A stretch of 52,782 nucleotides of DNA from IMG/VR virus record IMGVR_UViG_3300025674_000059, positions 1-52,782 of that record; one strand, written 5' to 3'. The notes under the pieces were generated by a model. It was not told where the DNA came from, made no database searches, and saw only the letters and a program-made list of their open reading frames with translations. The stretch is from a virus. Both the position numbers and the translations under genes were made by a program. Below, piece by piece: positions 37,412 to 46,533 of this stretch; position 1 is the first letter of the stretch; every line of letters starts with the position of its first letter.

Positions 37412-38235
37412 TGGACGATATGCAAGCGGTTTACGACGAGGAAGTTAACGGCAGAAGCGGCGGCTTGATGTCACTATTGCGTGGTGCGGGAGATATTACT
37501 CTCGGCGAAGAGGTAATGGATAGCTTGCCCGAAATTATGGCGATGTTACAAAACACTAACAAAGATACGTTGACGATGCGGCAAACGCAGGAGATGGGTC
37601 AGCCGAGCGAACTAGCTGTCTCGTTAAGTGATCAACCTGCATTAAGTTCGATGGTTGGCCCAGAGATGGCATTATTAGCTGGAATGCTGGGGGGGCCTGG
37701 AGGAAAGGCTAAGGGTTTAGCATCGTTAAAAGACGAACTAGCGCAGTTTATTACAAAAGATAAAGCTGATACTGCGGAGCGGATGCGTCGGTTAGACGAG
37801 GACGATATGTTAACGCGGTTAGCGGATCAAGATCGTATTGACCGTAGCCGAGCGGAACAGTTAGAAGGGTTGCGTGAGCGTAGCGATTTTAATACTCGTT
37901 TAGAAGAAGGCGAAATGTCGGAAGAATACGAAACGGCGTTACGCGAATACCAAGATTTTATGAACCGTCAAGGTGAATCTGGGATCCAAAAATTGCGTAA
38001 AGATATTTTTAGCGATCCTGACCAGATGGCTAGTGGTGGACGTCCAGGTTTGTACGCAAATATAAACGCTAAACGTAAGCGTATAGCTGCGGGTTCCGGT
38101 GAGAGGATGCGAAGGAAGGGTGAGGCTGGGGCACCGACTGCTGAGAATTTTAAGCAGGCCGCAAAAACCGCTAAGAAAGCTAACGGTGGTGGTTTAAGTT
38201 ATTTAAACGGTTATTACGGTAAATCATATAAATGA
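37411..38235 (+). CDS. Helical virion-type protein with GG motifs
   Basis: Start ATG 37411 (taATG overlap, AAGG 10 bases upstream); ATG 37405 is an alternative. About 274 residues. A helical, acidic body, with long Arg/Glu/Asp helices at about 110-190. The basic C-terminus carries MASGGRP and KANGGGLSYLNGYYG. The GGGLSYLNG-type ending is one I associate with proteins of marine phages. Unknown function; possibly an internal or scaffold-associated protein. It overlaps the next gene by 4 bases. Confidence 0.6.
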   Translation: MDDMQAVYDEEVNGRSGGLMSLLRGAGDITLGEEVMDSLPEIMAMLQNTNKDTLTMRQTQEMGQPSELAVSLSDQPALSSMVGPEMALLAGMLGGPGGKAKGLASLKDELAQFITKDKADTAERMRRLDEDDMLTRLADQDRIDRSRAEQLEGLRERSDFNTRLEEGEMSEEYETALREYQDFMNRQGESGIQKLRKDIFSDPDQMASGGRPGLYANINAKRKRIAAGSGERMRRKGEAGAPTAENFKQAAKTAKKANGGGLSYLNGYYGKSYK

Positions 38236-38675
38236 GTACGGCGATATTGGATATCCAAAAATCTAAACTTGCAGCGATACAAGACGTAGTTTCTGCTATT
38301 TCAAGAACCCGTCCTAACGCGCCGTCTCCGTATATTAATACGCATCACTTTGCTCCTGGAATTTATATGCGAGCGTATTACGGAGTCAAAGGTTCGGTAG
38401 TCGTAAGCCAAGTTCATTTACACGAGCATATGACGATATTAGCAGCGGGACATTGTCGCGTTATTTCTACGATGCAAGATGAAGAACGGATAGACGTTTA
38501 TAAAGATTTCGCGATTATGAATACGCCAGCGCATACGAAACGGGCGTTATACTTTTTAGAAAATACGACGATCATTACGGTTCACCCTAATCCTGACGAT
38601 ATCCGAGATATTCCAGAATTAGAGCGGATGTTTGTTGTTGATAATTTTAAGGATATTGAACAATGGCATTCGTAG
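38232..38675 (+). CDS. Cupin-like protein
   Basis: A 147-residue, beta-rich protein with VHLHEHMTILAAGHCRVI (H-x-H-x-H and a Gly turn) and a second motif near the end (FLENTTIITVHPNPDD). These are the two motif regions of a small cupin barrel, probably metal-binding through the His cluster. Similar proteins sit beside packaging genes of other phages; their function is not known. ATGA overlap with the gene before, 13-base overlap with the one after. Confidence 0.65.
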   Translation: MSTAILDIQKSKLAAIQDVVSAISRTRPNAPSPYINTHHFAPGIYMRAYYGVKGSVVVSQVHLHEHMTILAAGHCRVISTMQDEERIDVYKDFAIMNTPAHTKRALYFLENTTIITVHPNPDDIRDIPELERMFVVDNFKDIEQWHS

Positions 38676-39604
38676 TTACTGCAGTAGTTATCGCAACAGG
38701 CACAGCCGCATACGGCGCAAGTCAATCTCGTAAAGCCCAAAAACGTGCTGAAGAAAACGCTCAAACTCGTGCGTTAATTGAAGGGTCTGCCCCGAATATC
38801 GCGATGGTTAAAGAAGTTATTCCTGAAGAAGTACAGGGTAGCGAAGTTACTGGATTAGAGGCAGCGTTAAAAGCGATGGATTACGGAGGCGGTCAGCCCC
38901 CGATTCCTGGAGCGGCGGAACAAGGTGTTATGCCTACTGATATGCCTGAAGAAGAATTAATGGGGATATTAGAACAGCAGGGCGGGTTAGAAGGTTTGTT
39001 GCCGCAAGGGATGGCTGACGGTGGGCCGGTAGGTACGCCTAGCGATGTATATTATTTTGGCGTTCCGCAAATTATGGGAATGATGCAAGACCCCGACCCA
39101 CAGATCCAGCAGGTAGGTATGCAACTTGCGGATCAAATGGAAATGAACCCTGATGCGGGGATGGTGCCAGCTACGCAACAACAAATACAAACGATGGCTA
39201 ATGGGGGCGCTGTTACCGCAAAAAAGTTTTCTAACGGAGGGATCACTGACGATGAGCTACAAAGGAGAGCTGGGTTAGATCCTCTACAAGAACTTGAAAG
39301 ATTAAAGGGATCCACAAAAAGAGACTTGTTATCAAGTCTTGGGTTGCCTGAAGATTTTGGAGAAAGGAATAGAGAAGACGTTCTGTTTAGTGAATTAATG
39401 GATCGTTTAGATTTGCCTGTAGATATTCAAAAAGAAGGCGACGAGTATTCGATGTCTAAGATATTCGGAGACGAAGATTCCTCATTACGTTTAGGTGCTT
39501 CGACGAACCGTGGTGATCCGCAAATAAGGTTAGATTTCCAAAAACGATTTGCTGAAGGTGGCCCGATAACTGAGGAACGGCTAAACCAGCTTAGACGCAG
39601 TTGA
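38663..39604 (+). CDS. GG-motif protein next to the large terminase
   Basis: A 313-residue protein. The N-terminus is a short hydrophobic helix (FVVTAVVIATGTAAYGA) followed by a basic helix. The body is acidic and Met/Gln-rich, and the GG motif occurs four times: MADGGPV, MANGGAV, FSNGGIT and FAEGGPI, the most of any protein here. Unknown function; it overlaps the terminase start, so the two are translated together. A virion or packaging-associated role is inferred. Confidence 0.6.
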   Translation: MAFVVTAVVIATGTAAYGASQSRKAQKRAEENAQTRALIEGSAPNIAMVKEVIPEEVQGSEVTGLEAALKAMDYGGGQPPIPGAAEQGVMPTDMPEEELMGILEQQGGLEGLLPQGMADGGPVGTPSDVYYFGVPQIMGMMQDPDPQIQQVGMQLADQMEMNPDAGMVPATQQQIQTMANGGAVTAKKFSNGGITDDELQRRAGLDPLQELERLKGSTKRDLLSSLGLPEDFGERNREDVLFSELMDRLDLPVDIQKEGDEYSMSKIFGDEDSSLRLGASTNRGDPQIRLDFQKRFAEGGPITEERLNQLRRS

Positions 39605-41118
39605 CCACCCCACTTGAACAGCTAAAGGAAGTAGACCTATCGCATTTGTCGAAAGATGAAGCGAAAGAGTTTACCCTTCTCCTAGAGGAATTAGAAAAGC
39701 GTGAAAAACGCGAAAGTTCTATGGCGTCGTTTTACGATTTTGTTAAAACGATTTGGCCAGAGTTTATTGCGGGTGCGCACCACAAAAAGATGTCCGAGGC
39801 ATTCGATAAAATCGCCAGCGGAGAATCAAAGCGCCTCATAATCAATATGCCGCCGCGACATACGAAGTCTGAATTTGCTTCGTATTTGTTTCCAGCTTAC
39901 TTATTAGGTAAACGTCCTAAATTAAAAATTATTGAAGCTACGCACACAGCTGACCTTGCGGTTAATTTTGGACGCAGGGTTCGTGACTTAATTGAAAGTG
40001 AAGAGTATGCGGAGATATTTCCGGCTACCGAACTAAAAGCTGACTCGCGAAGCGCGGGTAAATGGAATACATCGCAGGGCGGTCAGTATTATGCGGCGGG
40101 TATTGGCGGTGCACTCGCGGGTCGTGGTGCTGATTTGTTTATTATCGACGATCCCCACTCCGAACAAGACGCTTTTTCGGATAAAGCGTTAGAAGAAGCC
40201 TACGAATGGTATCAAACTGGCCCCCGTCAGCGCCTTCAGCCAGGAGGTGCGATCGTTATCGTAATGACTCGTTGGTCTAAAAAGGACATAACGGGTAAAT
40301 TAATCAAGCGGATGACGCAAGAAAAGGGTGGCGACGAATGGGAGGTTATTGAGTTTCCCGCGATATTGCCATCAGGTAAACCGCTATGGCCTGAATTTTG
40401 GTCATTAGACGAATTAGAAGCGACTAAAGCGTCGATACCTCCGTCTAAATGGGCAGCGCAGTATATGCAGCGGCCTACGGGCGAGGGTATTTCGATTATT
40501 CCTAAAGAATGGATAATGGAATGGCCTAGAGATAAGCCTCCGACGTGCGATTATTTGATCCAAAGTTACGATACGGCGTTTTTAAAGTCCGAAAGATCCG
40601 ACTATACGGCGATAACGACGTGGGGAGTGTTCTATCCCGAGGGTAAAATCGGCGATGAACTGTATAGTGGGCAGGATGCGCATATAATTTTGTTAGATTG
40701 CGTAAAAGAGCGGTTAGATTTCCCCGAACTCAAGCGCGAAGCGATGCGATTATACGAGCATTGGGAGCCTGATTCGGTAATTATCGAAACAAAAGCCTCT
40801 GGTATCCCGCTAACGCAGGAATTACGGCGGCAGGGTATCCCAATAAATACCTTTTCACCGAGCAAAGGTCAGGATAAGATCGCAAGATTAAACGCGGTTA
40901 GTGGAATTTTCCAAGAAGGCCGTGTTTGGGTGCCTGATACGAACTGGGCGCAAGAATTAGTAGACGAAGTTGCTGATTTTCCGAACGGGGACAATGATGA
41001 TTGTGTAGATGCAACTACATTAGCCCTAAGTCGCTTTAGACAGGGCGGATTTTTGCGATTAGACGGCGATTATGACGACGAAGAAGAGTATTATCCGAAA
41101 ATACGGGCATATTACTAA
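39601..41118 (+). CDS. terL: Terminase large subunit
   Basis: A 505-residue packaging ATPase-nuclease. The start is TTG 39601 (overlapping the previous stop); the next candidate, ATG 39721, would remove a helix that belongs to the family, though the ribosome site at 39601 is weak. The Walker A region is PPRHTKSE (84-91), of the atypical R-x-x-K-S/T form used by large terminases. Walker B is LFIIDD (179-184). The RNase H-like nuclease half has SYDTAF, VIIETKASG and DNDDCVDATTLAL, supplying its acidic residues. Strong assignment. Confidence 0.92.
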   Translation: MTTPLEQLKEVDLSHLSKDEAKEFTLLLEELEKREKRESSMASFYDFVKTIWPEFIAGAHHKKMSEAFDKIASGESKRLIINMPPRHTKSEFASYLFPAYLLGKRPKLKIIEATHTADLAVNFGRRVRDLIESEEYAEIFPATELKADSRSAGKWNTSQGGQYYAAGIGGALAGRGADLFIIDDPHSEQDAFSDKALEEAYEWYQTGPRQRLQPGGAIVIVMTRWSKKDITGKLIKRMTQEKGGDEWEVIEFPAILPSGKPLWPEFWSLDELEATKASIPPSKWAAQYMQRPTGEGISIIPKEWIMEWPRDKPPTCDYLIQSYDTAFLKSERSDYTAITTWGVFYPEGKIGDELYSGQDAHIILLDCVKERLDFPELKREAMRLYEHWEPDSVIIETKASGIPLTQELRRQGIPINTFSPSKGQDKIARLNAVSGIFQEGRVWVPDTNWAQELVDEVADFPNGDNDDCVDATTLALSRFRQGGFLRLDGDYDDEEEYYPKIRAYY

Positions 41119-41155
41119 TTTACCGTCTCAAAAAATAAGAGTAGGGTAGCGTTCC

Positions 41156-43528
41156 ATGGCTGAAGTGCAATTCCCAGAAGAGTTTGAAGGCGAAGAACAG
41201 GTAGAAATTCTGTTTGACGAGGAAGATAACCTCGTTGACCCTTCTATGTTAGAAATGGAAGTAGATATTCCGTTTGAGGAAAACCTCGCGGAGTATTTAG
41301 ACCCTGCTACGTTGTCTGAAATTTCTAGTGAACTTCTTAGTGCCTACGAAAACGATGTTGACTCCCGTCAAGATTGGTACGAAACATTTAAAAACGGTTT
41401 AGAACTGCTAGGTATTGAAAACGATCCTCGTAGTGAACCGTTTGAAGGCGCGAGCGGCGTATACCATCCCGTATTGGCTGAAGCGGCTACGCATTTTCAA
41501 GCGCAAGCATATAAAGAACTTTTACCAGCTAACGGCCCTGTAGATACGAAAATTATGGGCGCTTCTAATGATCCTAAAGCGATGCAGGCTAATCGCGTTA
41601 AGGATTTTATGAATTATCAGCTGATGTACAAAATGGACGAATACGATCCTGAAATGGATCAGATGTTGTTCTTTTTGCCGTTAGCAGGTTCTGCGTTTAA
41701 GAAATGCTATTACGACCCTACGATGGGCCGAGTCGTTTCTAGGTTTATTAAAGCTGAAGATTTAATTGTTCCGTATACAGCTACGGATCTACACACGTCA
41801 CCTCGTATTACACACCGCTTGAGTATGACGGAGAATGATCTTCGTAAGTTACAGCTAAGTGGTTTTTATGTAGACGAGGATATGAACCCTCCGTCGTATG
41901 CTGACAACAGTGATTCAGTACAGCAAAAGATTGATGAGTTAGACGGGGTCACTCGTACAGGGAACCAGCACGACTATACGCTGCTTGAGTTTCACGTTGA
42001 GTTAGATATCGAAGGTTTTGAGCATACGGATAACGACGGAGAGCCTACTGGGTTAGCTATCCCGTATATCGTAACTATTTGTAAAGATAACAACACCGTG
42101 TTATCCGTCCGTAGGAATTACGAAGAAACGGATCCGATGCGTAAGAAAGTTGAATACTTCACGCATTACAAGTTTCTTCCAGGATTGGGTTTTTACGGTT
42201 TCGGGTTGATCCACATGATTGGTGGCGTAACTAAATCAGCTACGGCTATTTTACGTCAGCTAATTGACGCAGGTACGTTAGCTAACTTACCAGCTGGTTT
42301 TAAAGCTCGTGGGTTAAATATCCAACGTTCTGATGATCCAGTGCAACCAGGAGAGTGGCGTGACGTAGATACTCCTGGAGGAACTATCCGCGACTCCTTT
42401 ATGCCTCTCCCCTATAAAGAACCTAGCGCAACTTTAGCGCAGCTATTAGGGTTACTCGTAGAGTCTGGGCAGCGGTTTGCATCTGTAATGGATAACCAAA
42501 CTGGGGACGCTAACTCTAATGCTCCAGTAGGCACTACCGTTGCGTTGTTAGAAAAAGGTCAAAAAGTTATTTCTGCAATCCACAAGCGGTTGCATTACGC
42601 GCAGCGTAACGAATTCAAAATACTAAAGCGATTATTCGGTGAGTATCTACCTCCTGAGTATCCGTACCAAGTACAGGGCGCACAGCAAACTGTTTTCGCT
42701 GAGGACTTTAACAACAGCGTAGACGTTATTCCTGTTTGCGACCCTAATATCTTTAGTACGACCCAGCGTATTATTTTAGCGCAGACTCAACTTCAGATGG
42801 CTCAAAGTGCTCCTCAGATTCATAATCTGAAAGAAGCATACCGCAAGATGTATATTGCTTTGAACATTAAAGATATCGACGATATCTTAATGCCTGATAT
42901 GGCCCCTGCGCCTAAAGACCCCGTCCAAGAAAATATGGACGCATTGATGAGTGCTCCTTTACAAGCGTTCATTCAACAAAACCATGACGCCCACGTTCAA
43001 GCACATATGGCGTTTATGCAAAATCCTCAAACACAGCAGAATCCACAAGCGATGGGTGCGCTTCAAGCGCACATTCAACAGCACCAAGCTCTGAAGTATC
43101 GTATCCAAGTGGAAGAAATGTTGGCTCAACAAGGTATCCAGCTACCGCAGCCTGGGCCGGACGGCCAGTTGCCTCAGTTGCCTCCCGAAGCAGAAAACCA
43201 GATAGCTATGGCGGCTGCTCAAGCAACTCAGCAGATCACTGGTCAAGAACAAGCTCTTGCTCAAGCGATGGCCGCACAGCAGCAAGATCCTCAGCGCCAG
43301 ATGTTCGAACAACAGATGGAATTAGAGTTCGAAAAACTTAAACAACGTGATAGGGAATCCGAGCGTAAAGCGCAGTTGGAAAGAGAGCGTATTGAATCTC
43401 AAGAACAACAAACGGATATCCGTGTAGCTTCTGATCTACAGCAAGCAGAGATGCGCGATGATAGAGAAGTAGATTCTAATTTGACTGAGATTGCAAAGAT
43501 TGTTCGGGAGTCACAGGAAAAGGATTAA
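41156..43528 (+). CDS. Portal protein, P22-like
   Basis: A 790-residue dodecameric portal at the capsid vertex, through which DNA is packaged. Acidic N-terminus, then LLSAYENDVDSRQDWYETF and FEGASGVYHPVLAEAATHFQAQA, a signature of the P22-type podovirus portal family, plus the long length typical of it. The C-terminal third is Gln/Ala-rich and helical, matching the extended barrel or tail of P22-like portals. It follows terL by 37 bases, the usual order. Confidence 0.88.
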   Translation: MAEVQFPEEFEGEEQVEILFDEEDNLVDPSMLEMEVDIPFEENLAEYLDPATLSEISSELLSAYENDVDSRQDWYETFKNGLELLGIENDPRSEPFEGASGVYHPVLAEAATHFQAQAYKELLPANGPVDTKIMGASNDPKAMQANRVKDFMNYQLMYKMDEYDPEMDQMLFFLPLAGSAFKKCYYDPTMGRVVSRFIKAEDLIVPYTATDLHTSPRITHRLSMTENDLRKLQLSGFYVDEDMNPPSYADNSDSVQQKIDELDGVTRTGNQHDYTLLEFHVELDIEGFEHTDNDGEPTGLAIPYIVTICKDNNTVLSVRRNYEETDPMRKKVEYFTHYKFLPGLGFYGFGLIHMIGGVTKSATAILRQLIDAGTLANLPAGFKARGLNIQRSDDPVQPGEWRDVDTPGGTIRDSFMPLPYKEPSATLAQLLGLLVESGQRFASVMDNQTGDANSNAPVGTTVALLEKGQKVISAIHKRLHYAQRNEFKILKRLFGEYLPPEYPYQVQGAQQTVFAEDFNNSVDVIPVCDPNIFSTTQRIILAQTQLQMAQSAPQIHNLKEAYRKMYIALNIKDIDDILMPDMAPAPKDPVQENMDALMSAPLQAFIQQNHDAHVQAHMAFMQNPQTQQNPQAMGALQAHIQQHQALKYRIQVEEMLAQQGIQLPQPGPDGQLPQLPPEAENQIAMAAAQATQQITGQEQALAQAMAAQQQDPQRQMFEQQMELEFEKLKQRDRESERKAQLERERIESQEQQTDIRVASDLQQAEMRDDREVDSNLTEIAKIVRESQEKD

Positions 43529-44206
43529 TTGTCTCACCTAATAAGTAATATCCCGCATTTTAATTGCTGGGTTAGAAAAGAGTATACGCATAATCATTTA
43601 CAGTATCACGGAGAGTATTTACATGCGATTGCGATTGCGGTAAATACCATACCTGATAGATGTTTATCTTTCCAAGTTGTATTTACAGGGTACGAACTTG
43701 ATGAGGACGAAGATTCTGAAAATCTTCATGGTGGAGCGATGTGGGCTAGGATGCCTATTACCGCGTTAGTTGGAGACGCACTTATTGATGAGATGCCTGA
43801 AGGGATGGCAACTCATCTAGCGCAGCCTTGGGATTGTAGTTCCCGAAACCATGAGGTTATTGTTATGGATCGTGTATCTTCTAGCCCTTGGTTATGTAAG
43901 ATAGATAACGAGTTCCATACGGGAAAGTATTTGTTCACTGTTGACTATACGGGGAACGATATAGCTGATGATCCTGCTCAACATAAGCAGAGTCACGTTA
44001 TTCAGCTTACTGATGCGGGGAAATGGACAGGCAATATTGTAGCGTTGCCTAATAATCGTGTAAGAGCGACTAATCCTGCATTATGGGAGACAGGTTCAGG
44101 AGCACCGGACTTTTATCCTAGTCAGCACGTACATAGTGCGGAGATTGACGACAGTTACATGGATCCGAACATTACGTTTAATAACTTGTACGCCGAAGGA
44201 GATTAA
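43529..44206 (+). CDS. Unknown beta-rich protein after the portal
   Basis: A 225-residue protein with a TTG start at 43529, directly after the portal stop, with AGGAAAAGG 6-14 bases upstream and no better ATG until well inside. Rich in His, Trp and Tyr (ISNIPHFNCWVRKEY, LHAIAIAV) and beta-like, with an acidic end. Not recognised. Between portal and capsid genes a head-assembly or connector role is possible. Confidence 0.55.
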   Translation: MSHLISNIPHFNCWVRKEYTHNHLQYHGEYLHAIAIAVNTIPDRCLSFQVVFTGYELDEDEDSENLHGGAMWARMPITALVGDALIDEMPEGMATHLAQPWDCSSRNHEVIVMDRVSSSPWLCKIDNEFHTGKYLFTVDYTGNDIADDPAQHKQSHVIQLTDAGKWTGNIVALPNNRVRATNPALWETGSGAPDFYPSQHVHSAEIDDSYMDPNITFNNLYAEGD

Positions 44207-44207
44207 A

Positions 44208-44327
44208 ATGCCAGGACGCAAAACGAACAAAAAGATGCCTAAGAAAATGGGCATGGGCGGCAAGACCGCTAAGAAAATGCCGATGAAAATGAAGCGCGGC
44301 GGTAAAACTGGAGGCAAAAAGAAGTGA
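44208..44327 (+). CDS. 39-residue Lys/Gly/Met peptide
   Basis: ATG 44208 follows GAAGGAGATT, an excellent ribosome site. About a third of the residues are Lys, in repeats KKMPKKMGMGG, AKKMPMKM and KRGGKTGGKKK. The stop overlaps the next start (GTGA). A polybasic head peptide could bind DNA or the acidic scaffold or portal surfaces. It carries the MGMGGKT and RGGKT variants of the GG motif. Easily missed because of its size. Confidence 0.65.
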   Translation: MPGRKTNKKMPKKMGMGGKTAKKMPMKMKRGGKTGGKKK

Positions 44328-44536
44328 GAAATTTTAGATCTACGGAACTTCCGTATCCGTCTCCTAAAACTCAGAAGGCAGGAGTTATGCCGTCTATTCC
44401 AGAACCTTCTAACGAAGGTTTTGCGAAGCCTACCGAGTTAAAGCAAAAGACTGTTGACCTTCCTGGAAAGAAAGTAAGGACAAAAGGTACTGGTGCAGCA
44501 ACTAAAGGATTGGATTTTACTAGCTACATCAACTAA
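44324..44536 (+). CDS. 70-residue Lys/Pro-rich protein
   Basis: GTG start 44324, overlapping the previous stop. Pro/Lys-rich and probably unstructured: LPYPSPKTQKAG, then KPTELKQKTVDLPGKKVRTKG. Not recognised. One-base overlap with the next gene (taATG). Confidence 0.5.
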   Translation: MRNFRSTELPYPSPKTQKAGVMPSIPEPSNEGFAKPTELKQKTVDLPGKKVRTKGTGAATKGLDFTSYIN

Positions 44537-44736
44537 TGGATTTTATAAAATATTCGGAGTTTTTACTCCGCAAACTGCGGGAGAGACAAGCGGATCTCAC
44601 GCAAACACTCGCCACTGGTGGCGCACAAGACTTTGTTCAGTACCAACGTATTGTTGGTGAAATTTCAGGGCTTAATTTCGCTGAACAAGAAATAATCGCC
44701 CTGCATGGAAGGATGGAAGATGTCGAAGACGACTGA
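44536..44736 (+). CDS. 66-residue helical protein
   Basis: Two helices (FIKYSEFLLRKLRERQADLTQTL and QDFVQYQRIVGEISGLNFAEQEI) around a short Gly turn. The size and helix-turn-helix layout resemble small head-assembly proteins of phages, but no family is named. The preceding stop shares a base with its ATG. The next gene starts within its last 17 bases. Confidence 0.5.
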   Translation: MDFIKYSEFLLRKLRERQADLTQTLATGGAQDFVQYQRIVGEISGLNFAEQEIIALHGRMEDVEDD

Positions 44737-45181
44737 AGAAATTGACCTAAGTAGCATAAGTGCTACCCCTGAACGAGTTCTTAATTTTGGTTCTGATACG
44801 CCTTCAGAACCTGCTAAAGAGGGCATAACCTCTGAAAATTATGAAGCTCATGCGGATAAGCTACCTAACCCAACGGGCTATCGGTTACTTATTCTTCCGT
44901 TTACTCCTCCGGAGAAAACAAAAGGCGGCATTATGTTAGCTAAACAAACTCTTGATAAAGAGCGGATAGCTACCGTAGTTGGGCTGGTTGTAAGAAAAGG
45001 CCCAGATGCTTATTCCGACAAAGATAAATTTCCCGAAGGCGCTTGGTGCGATGAAGGCGATTGGGTAATTTTTGGTCGCTATGCAGGAGCTAGATTTAAT
45101 ATCGACGGAGGCGATATGCGCCTTTTAAACGATGATGAAATTTTAGCTGTTGTAAATAATCCAGAAGATATTCTGCAATAA
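44720..45181 (+). CDS. GroES-like co-chaperonin
   Basis: Start ATG 44720; an in-frame ATG at 44705 is possible. 153 residues: an N-terminal extension of about 45 residues, then a Cpn10 domain: GYRLLILPFTPPEKTKGGI (start strand and mobile loop with the GGI tripeptide), IATVVGLVVRKGP, a GDWVIFGRYAG segment and MRLLNDDEILAVV. GroES works as the lid of the GroEL folding chamber. Phage versions such as T4 gp31 fit the phage's own capsid protein. Its place between portal and scaffold/capsid genes supports that role here. Confidence 0.85.
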   Translation: MSKTTEEIDLSSISATPERVLNFGSDTPSEPAKEGITSENYEAHADKLPNPTGYRLLILPFTPPEKTKGGIMLAKQTLDKERIATVVGLVVRKGPDAYSDKDKFPEGAWCDEGDWVIFGRYAGARFNIDGGDMRLLNDDEILAVVNNPEDILQ

Positions 45182-45192
45182 GGTGATATGTA

Positions 45193-46056
45193 ATGGCTGA
45201 ATCCCAAGATATTGAACTGATACTTCCTGATGAGGAAGTCGATTCTAGAGAGGCGGATGTTCTGCAGGAACCTGCACAAGACTTTGATATGTCTGCTCCA
45301 GAAGAAACTGTTTCTAACTCTGATGAGTTAGAAGAATACAGTGATGGTGTTAAAAAACGCATTGATAAATTAACTTATCGTATGCGGGAAGCTGAACGTC
45401 AGAGAGAAGAAGCGATTGAATTTGCTAAGAGAATGTCTGAGCAAAATAACCAACTTCAAACTAAGTTACACTCCTCCGATTCAACTCTAGTTAATGAGTA
45501 TACTCAGCGTATTGAACTGGATAAGGAGCGAGCGCGTAGGGCACTTAAAGAAGCTCAAGAGCTTGGCGACGCTGAAGCTATTGCATTAGCTACAGAAGCG
45601 GTTGCTAAAATTTCTTACGAAGCGCAAAATGCCCAAAGATTAGTAGCACGACAGAAAAACGCACCTAAACAAGTGCAGATTCCTGAAGTGTCGCAACGGA
45701 ATATACAGCCAGCTGCTCCAGATGCAAGTGCGGAAGCATGGGCAGAAAAGAATAGCTGGTTTGGTGAAGACGAAGGCATGACATATGCTGCTATGGGCAT
45801 TCATCAAAAATTAATTAAGGAAGGAGTACCTCCTAGTTCCAAGCATTATTACCAACGGGTAGATGCGGAAATGAGAGATCTCTTTCCACAAAAGTTCGCC
45901 GATGAGACGAAAAACGTGCAATCTTCTGTAGCAGGTGCCAGCCGTGGTGCTGGTTCTGTAAAGAAAGGAGCACGCAGTGTGAAACTCACACCTTCACAGA
46001 TAGCAATTGCTAAAAGAATAGGTGTGCCTCTAGAAGAGTACGCAAAGTTTGTATAG
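45193..46056 (+). CDS. Scaffolding protein (probable)
   Basis: A 287-residue protein. An acidic, disordered N-terminus (about 1-50), then a coiled coil (EEYSDGVKKRIDKLTYRMREAERQ and on to about residue 145), then a Pro-rich hinge and a basic C-terminal helical part (RSVKLTPSQIAIAKRIGVP). A helical protein with a basic end, directly ahead of the capsid gene, fits an internal scaffold that binds coat protein. Assigned from composition and order, not a recognised motif. Confidence 0.75.
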   Translation: MAESQDIELILPDEEVDSREADVLQEPAQDFDMSAPEETVSNSDELEEYSDGVKKRIDKLTYRMREAERQREEAIEFAKRMSEQNNQLQTKLHSSDSTLVNEYTQRIELDKERARRALKEAQELGDAEAIALATEAVAKISYEAQNAQRLVARQKNAPKQVQIPEVSQRNIQPAAPDASAEAWAEKNSWFGEDEGMTYAAMGIHQKLIKEGVPPSSKHYYQRVDAEMRDLFPQKFADETKNVQSSVAGASRGAGSVKKGARSVKLTPSQIAIAKRIGVPLEEYAKFV

Positions 46057-46065
46057 GAGATGAAA

Positions 46066-46533
46066 ATGACAGATCGTACCTCCAGATCTGCTGAAACTCG
46101 AGCAAAAACAGCTCGCCGTAAACCTTGGCAACCCCCTTCAATGTTGGACGCCCCTCAAGCCCCAGCTGGCTATAAGCATAGATGGGTTCGTGCAGAAGTT
46201 CGTGGGCACGATGACCGAGCGAATATGTCTAAACGTATTCGTGAAGGATTCGAGCCAGTAAGAGCAGAAGACTATCCTGACTTCGACGCTCCTACGATTG
46301 ACGAAGGAAAGCACGCTGGCGTAATTGGTGTTGGTGGGTTAATTCTTGCGAAGATTCCTGACGAAACTGTGAATGAAAGAAACGCATATTTCCGAGGAAA
46401 GACTGCGGATCAGCTTCAGGGTGTTGACAATGATCTTCTGCGAGATAGTGACCCTCGTATGCCGCTTAGACAAAGCGATATCCGAAGGGACTCAAAAGTT
46501 GAGTTTGGTAGTCGAGAACCGGCTACTGATTAA
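46066..46533 (+). CDS. Small head-assembly protein, unknown
   Basis: Start ATG 46066, six bases after AGGAG; the ATG at 46060 abuts that site. About 155 residues, basic start (RSAETRAKTARRKPWQPP), then an SKRIREGFEPVRAEDYP segment with RWVRAEVRG before it. It is followed by VIGVGGLILAKIPDETV. I recall this kind of protein next to capsid genes of marine phages, role unknown. Confidence 0.6.
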   Translation: MTDRTSRSAETRAKTARRKPWQPPSMLDAPQAPAGYKHRWVRAEVRGHDDRANMSKRIREGFEPVRAEDYPDFDAPTIDEGKHAGVIGVGGLILAKIPDETVNERNAYFRGKTADQLQGVDNDLLRDSDPRMPLRQSDIRRDSKVEFGSREPATD

